In this document: positions 28,461 through 38,486 of the stretch, piece after piece
How the letters are laid out: each line of letters opens with the position of its first letter
How positions within the stretch are numbered: the stretch's first letter is position 1
From: Pantoea phytobeneficialis
GTDB taxonomy: Bacteria > Pseudomonadota > Gammaproteobacteria > Enterobacterales > Enterobacteriaceae
Direction: 5' to 3'
DNA: 64,000 bases
NCBI RefSeq assembly: GCF_009728735.1
Contig: NZ_CP024636.1
Span: 2,750,659-2,814,658, forward strand
The notes under the pieces: generated by a model
What the model was told of the DNA's origin: nothing
Seen by the model: only the letters and a program-made list of their open reading frames with translations
Database searches by the model: none
Program-made: the position numbers and the translations under genes

Positions 28461-29825
28461 TTATTTGATGATTTCGTAGCAGGGGATATACGCGGTGCCC
28501 GGCAGTTTCATGCGGTGTTGGGCGACGAAGCCCTGTAGCAGTTCATCCATGCGGTGCATGATGTCCTGATCGCCATGAAGTTTGTACGGACCTTTTTCGC
28601 GGATCTCGCGAATACCCACTTCTTTCACGTTACCGGCGACAATGCCAGAGAAGGCTCGACGCAGGTCTGCCGCCAGTTTTTCTGCGGGTTGATTGGTATA
28701 CAGGTTCAGGTTAGCCATATTTTCGTGGGTAGGCAGGAACGGCAGTTGCAGGTCCGGCACGATACGAATTGACCAGTTAAAGCTGTATGCATCACCGGTT
28801 TCACGACGATACTCTTTCACCTGCGGCATTGCGTGCTTCATCAGGCGGGCCACTTCGGCAGCATCATCAATAATAATTTTGTAATGTTTGCGCGCACTTT
28901 CGCCCAGCGTGCTGACAATAAAATCATCCAGAACGCGGAAGTAATCAGCGCTCTCCTGCGGGCCGGTCAGAATCAACGGCAGTACCTGATCGCTATTCTG
29001 CGGGTTCATCAGAATGCCAAGCAGATACAGCAATTCTTCCGCGGTGCCAACGCCACCAGGGAAGATCACGATGCCGTGGGCAATACGCACGAAGGCTTCG
29101 AGACGTTTTTCGATATCCGGCATGATAATCAATTCATTGACCAGCGGGTTCGGTGGTTCAGCGGCAATGATTGAAGGCTCAGTCAGGCCAATAAAACGAC
29201 TGTCGCGATAGCGTTGCTGTGCATGACCCACTGCGGCACCTTTCATCGGCGCTTCCATCACCCCCGGACCACAGCCGGTACAGATATTGAGTTCGCGCAG
29301 GCCAAGTTGTGTGCCGACGTTACGACAATACTGATATTCCACAGCGTTAATCGAGTGACCACCCCAGCACACCACGGTATTGGGATACTCACCGACGTGC
29401 AGCGCACGGGCGTTACGCAGGATAGAAAAGACCAGGTTGGTGATATGTGCCGAGTCTTCAGCATCCAGATTCTGAAAGCGTTCGGCAGCGGAAAGCTGGC
29501 CATTCACAAACAGAATGTCGCGCAGTACGGCAAACAGGTTCGCCTGTAATGAGCGGATAATCCGGCCATCGACAAAGGCTTCTTCCGGTGGGTTGATCAG
29601 TTCAAGTTTAACGCCACGCTCACGGCGTAATACGTTGATATCAAAGCTTTCAAAGCGGGAAAGCAGTTCATGACTACTGTCGGTCTGACTACCAGAATTG
29701 AGCACCGCGAGTGAACAGTTGCGAAACAGTTGGTACAGGTCGCTGCTGGCGGTGCGTTTCAGCATATCGACTTCCAACTGGGAGAGCAGATCCATCGAGC
29801 CAAGAGGGCTAATATGAGTAATCAA
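28461..29825 (-). CDS. ppnN: Pyrimidine/purine nucleotide 5'-monophosphate nucleosidase PpnN
   Basis: Splits the glycosidic bond of nucleoside monophosphates to release base and ribose-5-phosphate; stimulated by (p)ppGpp in E. coli. It has 454 residues with the LOG-family nucleotide-binding signature [21 protein letters not shown] and the upstream [14 protein letters not shown] motif. The N-terminus [20 protein letters not shown] matches E. coli exactly in position. The upstream 186 bp to queF also carries a small opposite-strand ORF of uncertain status. Confidence 0.96.
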   Translation of the reverse strand: MITHISPLGSMDLLSQLEVDMLKRTASSDLYQLFRNCSLAVLNSGSQTDSSHELLSRFESFDINVLRRERGVKLELINPPEEAFVDGRIIRSLQANLFAVLRDILFVNGQLSAAERFQNLDAEDSAHITNLVFSILRNARALHVGEYPNTVVCWGGHSINAVEYQYCRNVGTQLGLRELNICTGCGPGVMEAPMKGAAVGHAQQRYRDSRFIGLTEPSIIAAEPPNPLVNELIIMPDIEKRLEAFVRIAHGIVIFPGGVGTAEELLYLLGILMNPQNSDQVLPLILTGPQESADYFRVLDDFIVSTLGESARKHYKIIIDDAAEVARLMKHAMPQVKEYRRETGDAYSFNWSIRIVPDLQLPFLPTHENMANLNLYTNQPAEKLAADLRRAFSGIVAGNVKEVGIREIREKGPYKLHGDQDIMHRMDELLQGFVAQHRMKLPGTAYIPCYEIIK

Positions 29826-30044
29826 GAGAACTCCTTTACACGCAAGCGCGTGACTGATGACGCTGTGCTTAACTTCCTGAGCACAGTGACGAATATCCCT
29901 GGTCGCGCACGGTTAGCCGCCCGCGCCTTGGACAGAGTAGCCTTGTCTGCGGTCAATGCTCAAGTGGAACCGCGCATCCGTGCCGCGGCCTGCGAGGTAT
30001 CTCGCAATCTGTTACTGGCGAACCAGGCGGGAAAATCCCGGTGA
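29814..30044 (+). CDS. Candidate small ORF antisense to the queF-ppnN junction
   Basis: I do not recognise this product. The frame encodes 76 residues ([20 protein letters not shown]... ending QAGKSR) and is preceded by AAGAGGG seven bases before the ATG. It overlaps the first 12 bases of ppnN and the last 33 of queF on the opposite strand, and otherwise fills the non-coding gap between them. The product would be basic, Ala/Arg-rich and without a signal peptide or membrane segment. It could be a real small protein, or chance reading of the ppnN promoter/leader; the absence of a known homologue keeps confidence low. Confidence 0.25.
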   Translation: MSNQENSFTRKRVTDDAVLNFLSTVTNIPGRARLAARALDRVALSAVNAQVEPRIRAAACEVSRNLLLANQAGKSR

Positions 30045-30857
30045 GAAGGGCACATTGCTACGCCACGGGTTGATATCCAGCCCACCACGGCGGGTGTAAC
30101 GGGCATAGACCGTCAGCGCTTCCGGTTGGCAAAAGCGTTGAATGTCATTGAAAATGCGCTCAACGCACTGTTCATGAAACTCATTGTGCTGACGGAAAGA
30201 CACCAGATAACGTAGCAGTGCTTCACGATCGATCCGTGGGCCTTTATAGCGAATCATCACCGAACCCCAGTCAGGCTGGTGGGTGATGAGACAGTTAGAT
30301 TTCAGAACATGGCTGACCAGCGTTTCTTCAATAATGTCGTGGCCAGCGGCCTGCGCCAGGTGATCGGCACTAAACGCATAGTCGTGAATCTCAATGTCCT
30401 GTTCATCGATCAGTTCACCGGTAAAATGACCGATCGGTTGGCCTTCGATTTCACCGAGGCGGAACAGCGCCACGCTAACTTCACCTTCAGCACAGGCGCT
30501 GAGATCACGCTCCAGCGTTTGGCGAACTTCCCCCCAGTCGGCGAAAATCGTCTGATTAAAACTGTTAAGATAGAGCTTGAAACTCTTGGACTCGATAAGA
30601 TTGCGGCTCGCAGCGTTGAGTACCACTTCGCCTACCGCCACCTGTGGTACGCCTTTGCTGTTAAGCCAGGAGAGTTCGTACAGCGTCCAGATATCTGCGC
30701 CGTGAAAAGGCAGGTTGTCGGGAAACAGCCCCAGCGGTTCGCGATTGAGACTGCGTGGCACAGCCTGTAACAGCGAACGGTCGTAATGATCGACATACGC
30801 CGTGGGTTTACCCAAGGTCAGGCCGCTTAATACCTGATCCTGTTGTTCAGTAGACAT
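30012..30857 (-). CDS. queF: NADPH-dependent 7-cyano-7-deazaguanine reductase QueF
   Basis: Reduces the nitrile preQ0 to the amine preQ1 on the queuosine pathway. It has 281 residues in the long bimodular form typical of enterobacteria: an N-terminal half with the [14 protein letters not shown] motif and a C-terminal half holding the catalytic Cys in [16 protein letters not shown] chose the ATG at 30857; a start four codons upstream is possible. Earlier pathway steps queE and queD are at 53632-54748. Confidence 0.96.
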   Translation of the reverse strand: MSTEQQDQVLSGLTLGKPTAYVDHYDRSLLQAVPRSLNREPLGLFPDNLPFHGADIWTLYELSWLNSKGVPQVAVGEVVLNAASRNLIESKSFKLYLNSFNQTIFADWGEVRQTLERDLSACAEGEVSVALFRLGEIEGQPIGHFTGELIDEQDIEIHDYAFSADHLAQAAGHDIIEETLVSHVLKSNCLITHQPDWGSVMIRYKGPRIDREALLRYLVSFRQHNEFHEQCVERIFNDIQRFCQPEALTVYARYTRRGGLDINPWRSNVPFSPGFSRLVRQ

Positions 30858-30860
30858 AAC

Positions 30861-30899
30861 GGTTACCACTAAAATCCATCAAAGTGGCTAAGTGTAACC
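30861..30899. promoter_or_regulatory. Inverted repeat in the queF-syd divergent region
   Basis: GGTTACCACT (30861-30870) and AGTGTAACC (30891-30899) are near-exact inverted repeats 20 bp apart within the 62-bp gap between the divergent queF and syd starts. Spacing on one DNA face suggests a possible operator or a hairpin in a leader RNA. No regulator can be named from sequence. Confidence 0.35.
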
Positions 30900-30919
30900 T
30901 ATCAGAAGCGAGAAGATGA

Positions 30920-31468
30920 ATGATGCAGCAAACCGTGGATGCTCTGCGCGATTTTACCGCCCGATATTGTGACGAATGGCAGCAGCGCACCGGGCATTTA
31001 CCTGCAAGCAGTGAACTGTTTGGCGTACCTTCCCCTTGTATACAGAGCACGGTGAATGGTCGTGTGTTGTGGCAGCCACAGCCTTTTACCTTGCCTGCCA
31101 CGCTGGCTGCGGTTGAGCGCGCACTGGAGATTGAGCTTCGGCCCGAAATCACCGCGTTTTACACCACTCAGTTTGCCGGTGATATGACCGCCCGTTTTCA
31201 GCAGCAGGATATGACCTTGCTACAGGTATGGAGTGAGGACGACTTCACGCGGCTACAGGAGAATTTGATTGGTCATCTGGTCATGAAGCGTCGCCTGAAG
31301 CAAAGCCCCACTTTATTTATCGCCACCACTGATTCCGAACAGGATGTCATCTCCCTGTGCAATCTTACCGGTGAAGTTATTCTTGAGCATCCTGGTAGCA
31401 AAAAGCGCGAAGTATTATCCCCAGAAATTAAGATGTTTCTTAATAACTTACAACCAGTTAGCGAGTAA
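30920..31468 (+). CDS. syd: SecY-interacting protein Syd
   Basis: Peripheral inner-membrane protein that binds SecY and may monitor translocon integrity. It has 182 residues with the conserved segments [22 protein letters not shown] and [17 protein letters not shown]. Two adjacent ATG codons could start translation; the first is taken. A 200-bp region with a UvrY box follows, then csrB, as in E. coli. Confidence 0.95.
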   Translation: MMQQTVDALRDFTARYCDEWQQRTGHLPASSELFGVPSPCIQSTVNGRVLWQPQPFTLPATLAAVERALEIELRPEITAFYTTQFAGDMTARFQQQDMTLLQVWSEDDFTRLQENLIGHLVMKRRLKQSPTLFIATTDSEQDVISLCNLTGEVILEHPGSKKREVLSPEIKMFLNNLQPVSE

Positions 31469-31492
31469 ATTGCAGACATTGGCCTGTATCTG

Positions 31493-31510
31493 TGTAAGAG
31501 ATCTCTCACA
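31493..31510. promoter_or_regulatory. UvrY (GacA-type) binding site upstream of csrB
   Basis: TGTAAGAGATCTCTCACA is an 18-bp palindrome with one mismatch, matching the GacA/UvrY consensus TGTAAG-N6-CTTACA. It lies about 165-180 bp upstream of the predicted csrB start, the far-upstream placement seen in E. coli. A related half-site, GTGTGAGAGATC, follows at 31515-31526. Confidence 0.85.
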
Positions 31511-31644
31511 TAGCGTGTGAGAGATCGGCAAATTGTACTGAAGAATTCAGGAAGCCAGGCTTGTAAAAATATTGTGAATCATGAGTTTATGGCAGCAGTC
31601 CGAAAATAATTCGATAACTGACTGATGTAACGGCTTTTAGTACC

Positions 31645-31673
31645 TTGTTTACGCGATAGTTTCTGCCAGAATA
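31645..31673 (+). promoter_or_regulatory. csrB promoter
   Basis: TTGTTT at 31645-31650, 17-bp spacer, AGAATA at 31668-31673. The poor -10 fits a promoter that needs activation by UvrY. The transcript start would be close to 31680. Confidence 0.5.
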
Positions 31674-31677
31674 GTCA

Positions 31678-31990
31678 CCACTGGCAGGAAGCCACGGATT
31701 AAGCGATGTTCAGGAGAATGTCAGCCAGGGGGCTGGAGCGTAACGGAGTTTACGGCACACGGAAGGCTTCATGATGAAGCAGGACACTCAGGAGTGAGTC
31801 AGGGACACCTCCAGGACGGAGAATGAGAGCCACGCGGGATGTGGCGGGCCAGGATGCTAAGGACCAATGTCAGGATGACAAGCGAAGGACAGCACAGGAA
31901 AAGTTGTCACGGATGAGCAGGGAGCACAGCGGTGGCGGGATTGCTGCAAACGAACCGGGAGCACTGTAATTACAGTGCTCCCCTTTTTTT
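31678..31990 (+). ncRNA. csrB: CsrB regulatory RNA (CsrA-titrating)
   Basis: Untranslated RNA that sequesters the post-transcriptional regulator CsrA. Roughly 310 nt contain about 21 GGA triplets, many as CAGGA in small stem loops (for example CTCCAGGACGGAG). The 3' section from AGGAAAAGTTGTCACGGATG through GAACCGGGAGCACTG is nearly identical to E. coli CsrB. The RNA ends in a 13-bp terminator stem followed by seven T. Position between syd and yqcC is also conserved. The 5' end is set only to within about 10 nt. Confidence 0.95.
31957..31990 (+). terminator. csrB intrinsic terminator
   Basis: A perfect palindrome of 13 + 13 bases (GGGAGCACTGTAA and its complement) at 31957-31982 followed by seven T. 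Confidence 0.95.
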
Positions 31991-32057
31991 ATGCGTTTTT
32001 TGAGCATCGCCCGACAAGTGATATGCTTGCCGCCCGATTTTTCTCTGGAGGTGGCGC

Positions 32058-32387
32058 ATGTCGTCGCAACAACTTATTTTGCAGCGGCTACAGCAGGTCG
32101 AAGCGGTGATGCGCGAGCACGACCACTGGCAGACGCAATCCCCCGATGCGGCAGCGTTTGCCAGTACCCAGCCCTTTTGCCTTGATACGCTAGCACCTCT
32201 TGAGTGGTTACAGTGGGTGTTGATCCCGCGTATGCAGGCGCTGATTGACGCCGGTGCACCCTTGCCGCAAAACTTCGCCGTAGCGCATTATTATGAAATG
32301 GCGCTTCCTCCCGGCACGCCGGGCCATCCCATGCTGTTGCTGACCTTACGCCAGCTTGATGCCTTATTTTCGGAACCCACAGCCTGA
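32058..32387 (+). CDS. yqcC: YqcC family protein (DUF446)
   Basis: 109-residue cytoplasmic protein of unknown biochemical role. The family motifs FCLDTLAPLEWLQWVLIPRM and YYEMALPPGTPGHP are clear. It follows csrB and precedes truC with a one-base stop/start overlap (TGATG), so it is translated with truC. It has GGAGG upstream of the ATG. Confidence 0.93.
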   Translation: MSSQQLILQRLQQVEAVMREHDHWQTQSPDAAAFASTQPFCLDTLAPLEWLQWVLIPRMQALIDAGAPLPQNFAVAHYYEMALPPGTPGHPMLLLTLRQLDALFSEPTA

Positions 32388-33166
32388 TGTTGGAAATTAT
32401 TTATCAGGACGAGTGGCTGGTCGCGGTCAATAAACCTGCGGGTTGGCTGGTGCACCGAAGCTGGCTCGACCGCAAAGAAAAAGTGGTGGTGATGCAGACT
32501 GTGCGCGATCAGATCGGTCAGCACGTCTTTACCGCACACCGGCTCGATCGCCCCACTTCCGGCGTATTGTTGATGGGACTGTCGAGCGAGGTTGGCCGGC
32601 TGCTGGCTCAACAATTTGAGCAACATCAAATCCGCAAAACCTACCATGCCGTGCTGCGTGGCTGGCTGACGGAAAGCGGCACGCTGGATTATCCGTTGGT
32701 CGAGGAACTCGACAAAATCGCCGATAAATTCGCCACCGAACCGCGTGGCCCGCAACCGGCCGTCACCGACTTTCAGATGCTGGCCCACACCGAGATGCCT
32801 GTGGCGATTGGCCGCTATGCCAGCGCGCGTTACAGTCTGGTGGAGATGCAACCGCGCACCGGGCGTAAGCATCAGCTGCGACGCCATATGGCGCATCTGC
32901 GCCATCCCATTATTGGTGATACCACGCACGGCGATCTGCGCCAGAATCGTGGTGCGGCAGCAAATTTTGGTCTTGATCGCCTGATGTTGCATGCCAGTGC
33001 GCTGAGTCTGAATCATCCGGTGACAGGGGAGCCGTTGGTGATTCGTGCCGGGTTGGATGCCGTCTGGCAGCAGATGCTGCATCAGTTTGGCTGGCAGGAT
33101 CAGATCCCTGATGTTCCCAGGGTTGAGTTTGCCGATGAGGCAGTCCAGGATAAGCCAACAGAATAA
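32387..33166 (+). CDS. truC: tRNA pseudouridine(65) synthase TruC
   Basis: Isomerises uridine 65 to pseudouridine in tRNA-Ile and tRNA-Asp. It has 259 residues of the RluA family. The catalytic Asp54 is in [12 protein letters not shown]; the motif [22 protein letters not shown] is also typical. The start overlaps the yqcC stop; yqcA follows after 11 bp, preceded by AAGGAG. Confidence 0.96.
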   Translation: MLEIIYQDEWLVAVNKPAGWLVHRSWLDRKEKVVVMQTVRDQIGQHVFTAHRLDRPTSGVLLMGLSSEVGRLLAQQFEQHQIRKTYHAVLRGWLTESGTLDYPLVEELDKIADKFATEPRGPQPAVTDFQMLAHTEMPVAIGRYASARYSLVEMQPRTGRKHQLRRHMAHLRHPIIGDTTHGDLRQNRGAAANFGLDRLMLHASALSLNHPVTGEPLVIRAGLDAVWQQMLHQFGWQDQIPDVPRVEFADEAVQDKPTE

Positions 33167-33177
33167 GGAGCGGCTTG

Positions 33178-33624
33178 ATGGCAAAGATTGGCATTTTTGT
33201 AGGTACGGTTTACGGCAATGCGTTGTTGGTTGCGGAAGAGGCGGAGCCGGTGTTGCAGGCGCAGGGTCATGAAGTGAAAGTCTTTGAAGACCCATCGCTG
33301 GCGCAGTGGCAGGATTATCAGCAGGATGTGGTGTTGATTATCACCTCCACCACTGGACAAGGCGATTTTCCCGATAGTATCGCCGGGCTGTACCATGCGG
33401 TGAAAGATCAACTGGGCTATCAACCTGACTTGCGTTACGGCGTAATTGCGCTGGGCGACAGCAGCTACGATAACTTTTGCGGCGCGGGTAAAACCTTTGA
33501 TGCGCTGTTGCAGGAGCAGAGCGCCAAACGTGTCGGTGACCTGTTAACGGTAGATGCGACAGAAGATCCGGAGCCGGAATCCGTGACGACACCCTGGGTG
33601 GAAAACTGGGGTAAATTGTTGTAA
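33178..33624 (+). CDS. yqcA: Flavodoxin-like protein YqcA
   Basis: Short-chain FMN-binding flavodoxin, 148 residues. The FMN phosphate loop is [15 protein letters not shown] (residues 9-23); the [11 protein letters not shown] and [14 protein letters not shown] loops bind the flavin. An electron-transfer role is expected, partner unknown. I use the ATG at 33178, which gives [10 protein letters not shown] as in E. coli; a TTG one codon earlier is possible. A REP-like palindrome follows. Confidence 0.95.
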   Translation: MAKIGIFVGTVYGNALLVAEEAEPVLQAQGHEVKVFEDPSLAQWQDYQQDVVLIITSTTGQGDFPDSIAGLYHAVKDQLGYQPDLRYGVIALGDSSYDNFCGAGKTFDALLQEQSAKRVGDLLTVDATEDPEPESVTTPWVENWGKLL

Positions 33625-33627
33625 TTC

Positions 33628-33680
33628 CGTAGCGGCGCGATTTATCGCCAAAAATCCGCGCGATAAATCGCGCCGCTACG
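33628..33680. repeat. REP-like palindromic repeat between yqcA and garD
   Basis: Almost perfect: CGTAGCGGCGCGATTTATCG on the left and CGCGATAAATCGCGCCGCTACG on the right are inverted copies about 10 bp apart. It lies between convergent genes. Confidence 0.88.
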
Positions 33681-33702
33681 TGTTAATGCGTACCAGATTT
33701 TA

Positions 33703-35262
33703 TCAGGTCACGGGTGCCGGATTGAACACCGCCAACTGATTGCGAATGCCCCAGCGATCTGACCATGTCTGCTTACGTGCGCTGGCAATATCCAGAATCA
33801 GTTCAAACAACCGCCAACCCACCTGCTCGATACTCTCCTCGCCGGTGGCGATGGTGCCCGCATTGATGTCCATCAGATCATGCCAGCGTTCAGCCAGTGC
33901 GCTGCGCGTAGCCATCTTGATCACCGGAATTGCCGCCAGACCATACGGCGTACCGCGACCGGTGGTAAATACCTGCAACGTAATGCCGGATGCCATCTGC
34001 TGTGTACCGCAGACAAAATCGCTGGCGGGGGTCGCCGCATAGATCAAACCGCGCCTGGTAGGTCGCTGTCCTGGAGACAGCACTTCAACGATCGGGCTGC
34101 GGCCTGATTTGGCAATCGATCCCAGCGCTTTTTCTACCACATTTGCCAGGCCGCCTTTTTTGTTGCCGGGCGAGGGGTTGGCGCTCCGGTCGGTTTGACC
34201 GAGGCTGAGGTAGTCGTCATACCATGCCATCTCTTCCAGCAGACGTTTGCCGGTCGCCTCATCGACCACGCGCGGCGTCAGCAGATGGATTGCATCGCGC
34301 ACTTCAGTCACTTCAGAAAACATCACTGTCGCGCCGCAACGTACCAGCAAATCAGAAGCAAAACCCACCGCCGGGTTAGCGGTGACACCGGAAAACGCAT
34401 CGCTGCCGCCACATTGCATGCCGATGACTAACTCAGAAGCCGGGCAGGTTTCGCGCTTGCGTTGATTCAGTCGCTTCAGGTGGCGCTCAGCGACCTGCAA
34501 AATCTCATCCACCATCGCGCCGAAGCCGACCAGACGCTCATCCTGCAAACGCACAATGTCGTTATCGTCCAGCGAAATGGCCTGTACATCGGGCGTGCCG
34601 GTGAGCAGGCGTTCCGGCTGTAATTTCTCGCAACCGAGGCTAACCACCATCACTTCGCCGCCAAAATTGGGGTTCAGCGCCAGGTTATGAATGGTGCGAA
34701 TCGGTACCACTGCCGCCGGCGCGTTGATCGCCACACCACAACCATACAGGTGATTCAGCGCCACTACGCCATCAACATTGGGATAACGCGGCAACAGATC
34801 CCGCTCGATAATTTTCACCACGTAATCCACCACGCCCGCGACACAATGCACGCTGGTGGTGATGCCGAGAAGATTACGGGTTCCCACGCTGCCATCGGCA
34901 TTGCGGTAGCCTTCGAAGGTATAACCCTCAAGTGGCGGTAAATCCGGTGGGACATTATTCGCCAGCGGCAGGCTGGCGAGAGGGGGCGCTTCGGGCAGCG
35001 CCACCAGCGACTCTTCAATCCAACTGCCCTGAGCAATCGGACGTAGCGCATAGCCGATCACTTCGCCGTAGCGCACAATCGCGCCCTGCTCAGGAATATC
35101 AGCCAGCGCGACTTTGTGGCCCTGCGGCACATGCTCAGTCAGTTGCAGCCCATCGTCAAAGCGGGTGCCCGCAGGCAGCCCCTGGTTATTCACCACGATG
35201 GCGACGTTATCGCTATCGTGCACTTTAATATAAAGCGGTTTCTCGCTTAGAGGTCGGTTCAT
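33703..35262 (-). CDS. garD: Galactarate dehydratase GarD
   Basis: Dehydrates galactarate (mucate) to 5-keto-4-deoxy-D-glucarate, an iron-dependent UxaA/GarD family enzyme. It has 519 residues (E. coli 523). The N-terminal SAF-like domain spans roughly residues 8-85; the catalytic part has [51 protein letters not shown] and [16 protein letters not shown]. It is divergent from gudP and feeds the same intermediate as GudD, making one locus for both aldarates. In E. coli garD lies elsewhere with garPLRK. Confidence 0.96.
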   Translation of the reverse strand: MNRPLSEKPLYIKVHDSDNVAIVVNNQGLPAGTRFDDGLQLTEHVPQGHKVALADIPEQGAIVRYGEVIGYALRPIAQGSWIEESLVALPEAPPLASLPLANNVPPDLPPLEGYTFEGYRNADGSVGTRNLLGITTSVHCVAGVVDYVVKIIERDLLPRYPNVDGVVALNHLYGCGVAINAPAAVVPIRTIHNLALNPNFGGEVMVVSLGCEKLQPERLLTGTPDVQAISLDDNDIVRLQDERLVGFGAMVDEILQVAERHLKRLNQRKRETCPASELVIGMQCGGSDAFSGVTANPAVGFASDLLVRCGATVMFSEVTEVRDAIHLLTPRVVDEATGKRLLEEMAWYDDYLSLGQTDRSANPSPGNKKGGLANVVEKALGSIAKSGRSPIVEVLSPGQRPTRRGLIYAATPASDFVCGTQQMASGITLQVFTTGRGTPYGLAAIPVIKMATRSALAERWHDLMDINAGTIATGEESIEQVGWRLFELILDIASARKQTWSDRWGIRNQLAVFNPAPVT

Positions 35263-35773
35263 TGCTCACCTTCCATTCTGCCGCGCTGTACATGGCAACG
35301 CGGTGTCATTGATTGCTTCCGTCACGCCATCTTTTTTTTGCCAGCCTTAGTATATGCAGGGGTATTACCCAATACATTGTGCAACTGACTGGCTTTTAGC
35401 GATTTTATTGCGTCAGTTTGAGACGTTTCACCAAACACAAGTGAAGGGACTCACAAAGCGTCATAAGGCTGTACGTTAATTAACCATTGTTGGGTTGATT
35501 TTGATGGTTCCGTGAGCCATGCCGCAGCGTTATGTGCAAACGCCATAAAATATGTATCCAGGTGATGAAATCATCGGGCTTTCTTCCAGTGTTTCGCTCT
35601 CCGCCTGTTCCTATACTGGCTCTCGTTATCCAACGTTAGGTTATTCGTCACGACGCATCATCGTATTGCCAATATAAAAATCGCCGTGTTTAACCAAACA
35701 TCATTCTGATACCCAACGCGATGTGTATGCAGTCAGAGTGAATGTAGCTACCGCTATATTTCAGGAGTGCATC
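35263..35773. promoter_or_regulatory. Intergenic control region of the aldarate locus
   Basis: The 511 bp between divergent garD and gudP hold no credible gene. I see a CRP-like site (35440-35455), a TATACT -10 candidate for garD on the minus strand (complement of 35349-35354) without a good -35, and the palindrome GGGTATTACCC at 35360-35370 next to it. In E. coli the aldarate genes are activated by CdaR; its site cannot be named from this sequence alone. Confidence 0.5.
35440..35455. promoter_or_regulatory. CRP-like binding site
   Basis: AGTGA-N6-TCACA, one mismatch from the CRP core TGTGA-N6-TCACA, roughly 180 bp upstream of garD and 320 bp upstream of gudP. Catabolite control of aldarate use would make sense. 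Confidence 0.5.
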
Positions 35774-37120
35774 ATGAATAGTTTTAGCCAGACAGCGGAA
35801 GCGGTGCAAAAGCGCACCAACGCCCGTTACTGGATTGTGGTGATGTTGTTTATCGTCACCTCTTTCAACTACGGGGACCGTGCAACGATTTCGATTGCCG
35901 GTTCTGCTATGTCCAAGGATATCGGCCTTGACTCGGTCGGTTTAGGATATATTTTCTCAGCATTCTCATGGGCTTATGTTATCGGCCAAATACCCGGCGG
36001 TTGGCTGCTCGACCGCTTCGGCTCCAAACGCGTTTACTTCTGGAGCATCTTCACCTGGTCGCTGTTTACCTTCCTGCAAGGATTCGTCGACCTGTTCAGC
36101 GGCTTCGGCATTGTGGCTTCGTTGTTTATGTTGCGCTTCCTCGTGGGGCTGGCTGAAGCACCGTCGTTCCCTGGTAACAGCCGTATCGTTGCTGCCTGGT
36201 TCCCTGCGCAAGAGCGCGGCACTGCCGTGGCTATCTTTAACTCCGCCCAATACTTCGCCACGGTAATTTTCGCGCCGATTATGGGTTGGCTGACCTCGGA
36301 AGTGGGCTGGGCGCATGTGTTCTGGTTTATGGGTGGACTGGGCATCATCATCAGCTTTATCTGGCTGAAAGTGATTCATGATCCTAACGATCATCCTGGC
36401 GTCAACAAGGCTGAGCTGGAGTATATGGAGCAGGGCGGTGCGCTGATCAATATGGACAGCAAGAAGTCCGAGCACAAAGTCAGCTGGGGAGAGAAGTTCT
36501 ATCAAATCAAACAGCTGCTCTCCTCTCGCATGATGTTGGGTATCTATCTCGGCCAGTACTGTATCAACGCCTTGACCTACTTCTTTATCACCTGGTTCCC
36601 GGTATATCTGGTGCAGGCGCGTGGTATGTCGATTCTGAAAGCCGGGTTTATCGCCTCCGTTCCAGCGATATGCGGCTTCCTTGGTGGCGTATTGGGCGGG
36701 GTGATCTCCGATTACCTGATGCGTAAAACCGGTTCTTTGAACATTGCGCGTAAAACCCCGATTGTGGTCGGCATGCTGATGTCCATCAGTATGGTGATGT
36801 GTAACTACACCCAAACTGAGTGGGTGGTGGTGTTCTTTATGGCACTGGCGTTCTTTGGTAAAGGCATCGGGGCACTGGGCTGGGCAGTGATGGCGGATAC
36901 CGCGCCGAAAGAGATCAGCGGCCTGAGCGGCGGTCTGTTCAACATGTTCGGTAACTTCTCCGGCATTGTCACCCCGATCGCCATTGGCTACATCATTGCC
37001 ACCAGCGGTTCTTTTGAAGGTGCACTGATTTATGTCGGTATCCACGCCTTCGTCGCAGCGTTCAGCTTCCTGGTGATTGCCGGGGACATCAAACGTGTCG
37101 AATTGAAACATCGGGCATAA
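35774..37120 (+). CDS. gudP: D-glucarate/galactarate transporter GudP (MFS)
   Basis: Proton-coupled major-facilitator transporter for aldarates in the inner membrane. It has 448 residues and about 12 membrane helices. The N-terminus (NARYWIVVMLFIVTSFNYGD), the first-half MFS loop GGWLLDRFGSKRVYFW and the RFLVGLAEAPSFPGNSRIVA segment are nearly identical to E. coli GudP. I chose the ATG at 35774 after CAGGAG; an upstream in-frame ATG adds 17 residues without homology. It is first of a six-gene run ending with garK. garP is absent from the window, so this is the only aldarate importer visible. Confidence 0.96.
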   Translation: MNSFSQTAEAVQKRTNARYWIVVMLFIVTSFNYGDRATISIAGSAMSKDIGLDSVGLGYIFSAFSWAYVIGQIPGGWLLDRFGSKRVYFWSIFTWSLFTFLQGFVDLFSGFGIVASLFMLRFLVGLAEAPSFPGNSRIVAAWFPAQERGTAVAIFNSAQYFATVIFAPIMGWLTSEVGWAHVFWFMGGLGIIISFIWLKVIHDPNDHPGVNKAELEYMEQGGALINMDSKKSEHKVSWGEKFYQIKQLLSSRMMLGIYLGQYCINALTYFFITWFPVYLVQARGMSILKAGFIASVPAICGFLGGVLGGVISDYLMRKTGSLNIARKTPIVVGMLMSISMVMCNYTQTEWVVVFFMALAFFGKGIGALGWAVMADTAPKEISGLSGGLFNMFGNFSGIVTPIAIGYIIATSGSFEGALIYVGIHAFVAAFSFLVIAGDIKRVELKHRA

Positions 37121-37129
37121 GGACAGAGC

Positions 37130-38476
37130 ATGAATACGCAAAGTACCCCGGTTATCACCGATATGCAGGTGATTCCGGTTGCCGGTTACGACAGCATGCT
37201 GCTCAACATCGGCGGCGCACACAGCGCTTGTTTTACCCGCAACATTGTGGTGCTGACCGATAGCGCCGGGCATACCGGTGTCGGTGAGGCGCCGGGTGGC
37301 GAAACCATTTATCAGACGTTGGTGGATGCGATTCCGCAGGTGAAAGGCCAGCAGGTGGCGCGTATGAATCGCCTGGTGCAGCAGGTGCACAAAGGCAACC
37401 AGTCGGCGGATTTCGATACCTTCGGTAAAGGTGCGTGGACGTTTGAACTGCGCGTCAACGCGGTGGCTGCGCTGGAAGCCGCGCTGCTGGATTTGCTTGG
37501 TCAGTGCCTGGGGGTTCCGGTGGCGGAGCTGCTTGGCCCGGGTCAACAGCGTGATGAAGTCGTGGTCCTCGGTTATCTGTTCTACATTGGTGATCGACGT
37601 AAAACTGATCTGCCGTATCTGGGCGGCGAAGCTGCCAGCCATGACTGGTATCACCTGCGCCATCAGGAAGCATTAACGCCGGACGCGGTAGTGCGTCTGG
37701 CGGAGGCAGCGCAGGACAAATACGGTTTCAAAGATTTCAAACTGAAAGGCGGCGTGCTGCCGGGTGAGCAGGAAATTGCTTCTGCGGTGGCGTTGAAAAA
37801 ACGTTTCCCGGATGCGCGTATCACCGTCGATCCCAACGGGGCCTGGTTGCTTGATGAGGCCATCAGCCTGTGTAAAGGCATGGGGGATGTCCTGACCTAT
37901 GCGGAAGACCCTTGTGGGGCTGAGCAAGGCTACTCTGGTCGCGAAGTGATGGCGGAGTTCCGTCGCGCCACCGGCCTGCCGGTGGCCACCAACATGATCG
38001 CCACCAACTGGCGTGAAATGAACCATGCGGTGATGTTGAATGCTGTCGATATCCCGTTGGCTGACCCGCATTTCTGGACGCTGAGTGGCGCGGTGCGCGT
38101 GGCGCAGTTGTGTGACGATTGGGGCCTGACCTGGGGTTGCCACTCCAACAACCATTTCGACATTTCGCTGGCGATGTTCACCCATGTTGGCGCGGCCGTA
38201 CCCGGTAAACCCACCGCCATTGATACCCACTGGATCTGGCAGGAAGGCGACCAGCGTCTGACCAAAGAGCCGCTGCAAATCCGCAACGGCAAAATCGCCG
38301 TACCGGACAAACCCGGCCTCGGCATTGAACTGGACTGGGATCGTCTGCAACAAGCCAATGCGCTGTACAAATCTCTGCCGGCAGGCGCGCGCAACGACGC
38401 CACGGCGATGCAATATCTGGTTCCCGGTTGGTCGTTCGACCGTAAGCGTCCGGCCTTCGGTCGCAGCAAAGTTTAA
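37130..38476 (+). CDS. gudX: Glucarate dehydratase-related protein GudX
   Basis: Enolase-superfamily protein, 448 residues, paralogue of the adjacent GudD. It keeps the KxK pair (Lys204, Lys206 in DFKLKGG), the metal ligands in [18 protein letters not shown] and ATNMIATNW, and the His in [11 protein letters not shown]. GudD has Ser where GudX has Cys before that His, as in the E. coli pair. E. coli GudX is known as a poor glucarate dehydratase whose preferred substrate is unsettled; the same caution applies here. It starts 9 bp after gudP and ends 10 bp before gudD. Confidence 0.95.
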   Translation: MNTQSTPVITDMQVIPVAGYDSMLLNIGGAHSACFTRNIVVLTDSAGHTGVGEAPGGETIYQTLVDAIPQVKGQQVARMNRLVQQVHKGNQSADFDTFGKGAWTFELRVNAVAALEAALLDLLGQCLGVPVAELLGPGQQRDEVVVLGYLFYIGDRRKTDLPYLGGEAASHDWYHLRHQEALTPDAVVRLAEAAQDKYGFKDFKLKGGVLPGEQEIASAVALKKRFPDARITVDPNGAWLLDEAISLCKGMGDVLTYAEDPCGAEQGYSGREVMAEFRRATGLPVATNMIATNWREMNHAVMLNAVDIPLADPHFWTLSGAVRVAQLCDDWGLTWGCHSNNHFDISLAMFTHVGAAVPGKPTAIDTHWIWQEGDQRLTKEPLQIRNGKIAVPDKPGLGIELDWDRLQQANALYKSLPAGARNDATAMQYLVPGWSFDRKRPAFGRSKV

Positions 38477-38486
38477 GGAGCAGGAA

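Noticed and set aside
35966..37663. A 565-codon open frame on the minus strand opposite gudP and the start of gudX
   Set aside because: It is antisense to two clear genes, its product is His/Gln/Arg-rich as expected from the reverse frame of GC-rich membrane-protein codons, and it has no ribosome site or recognisable domain.
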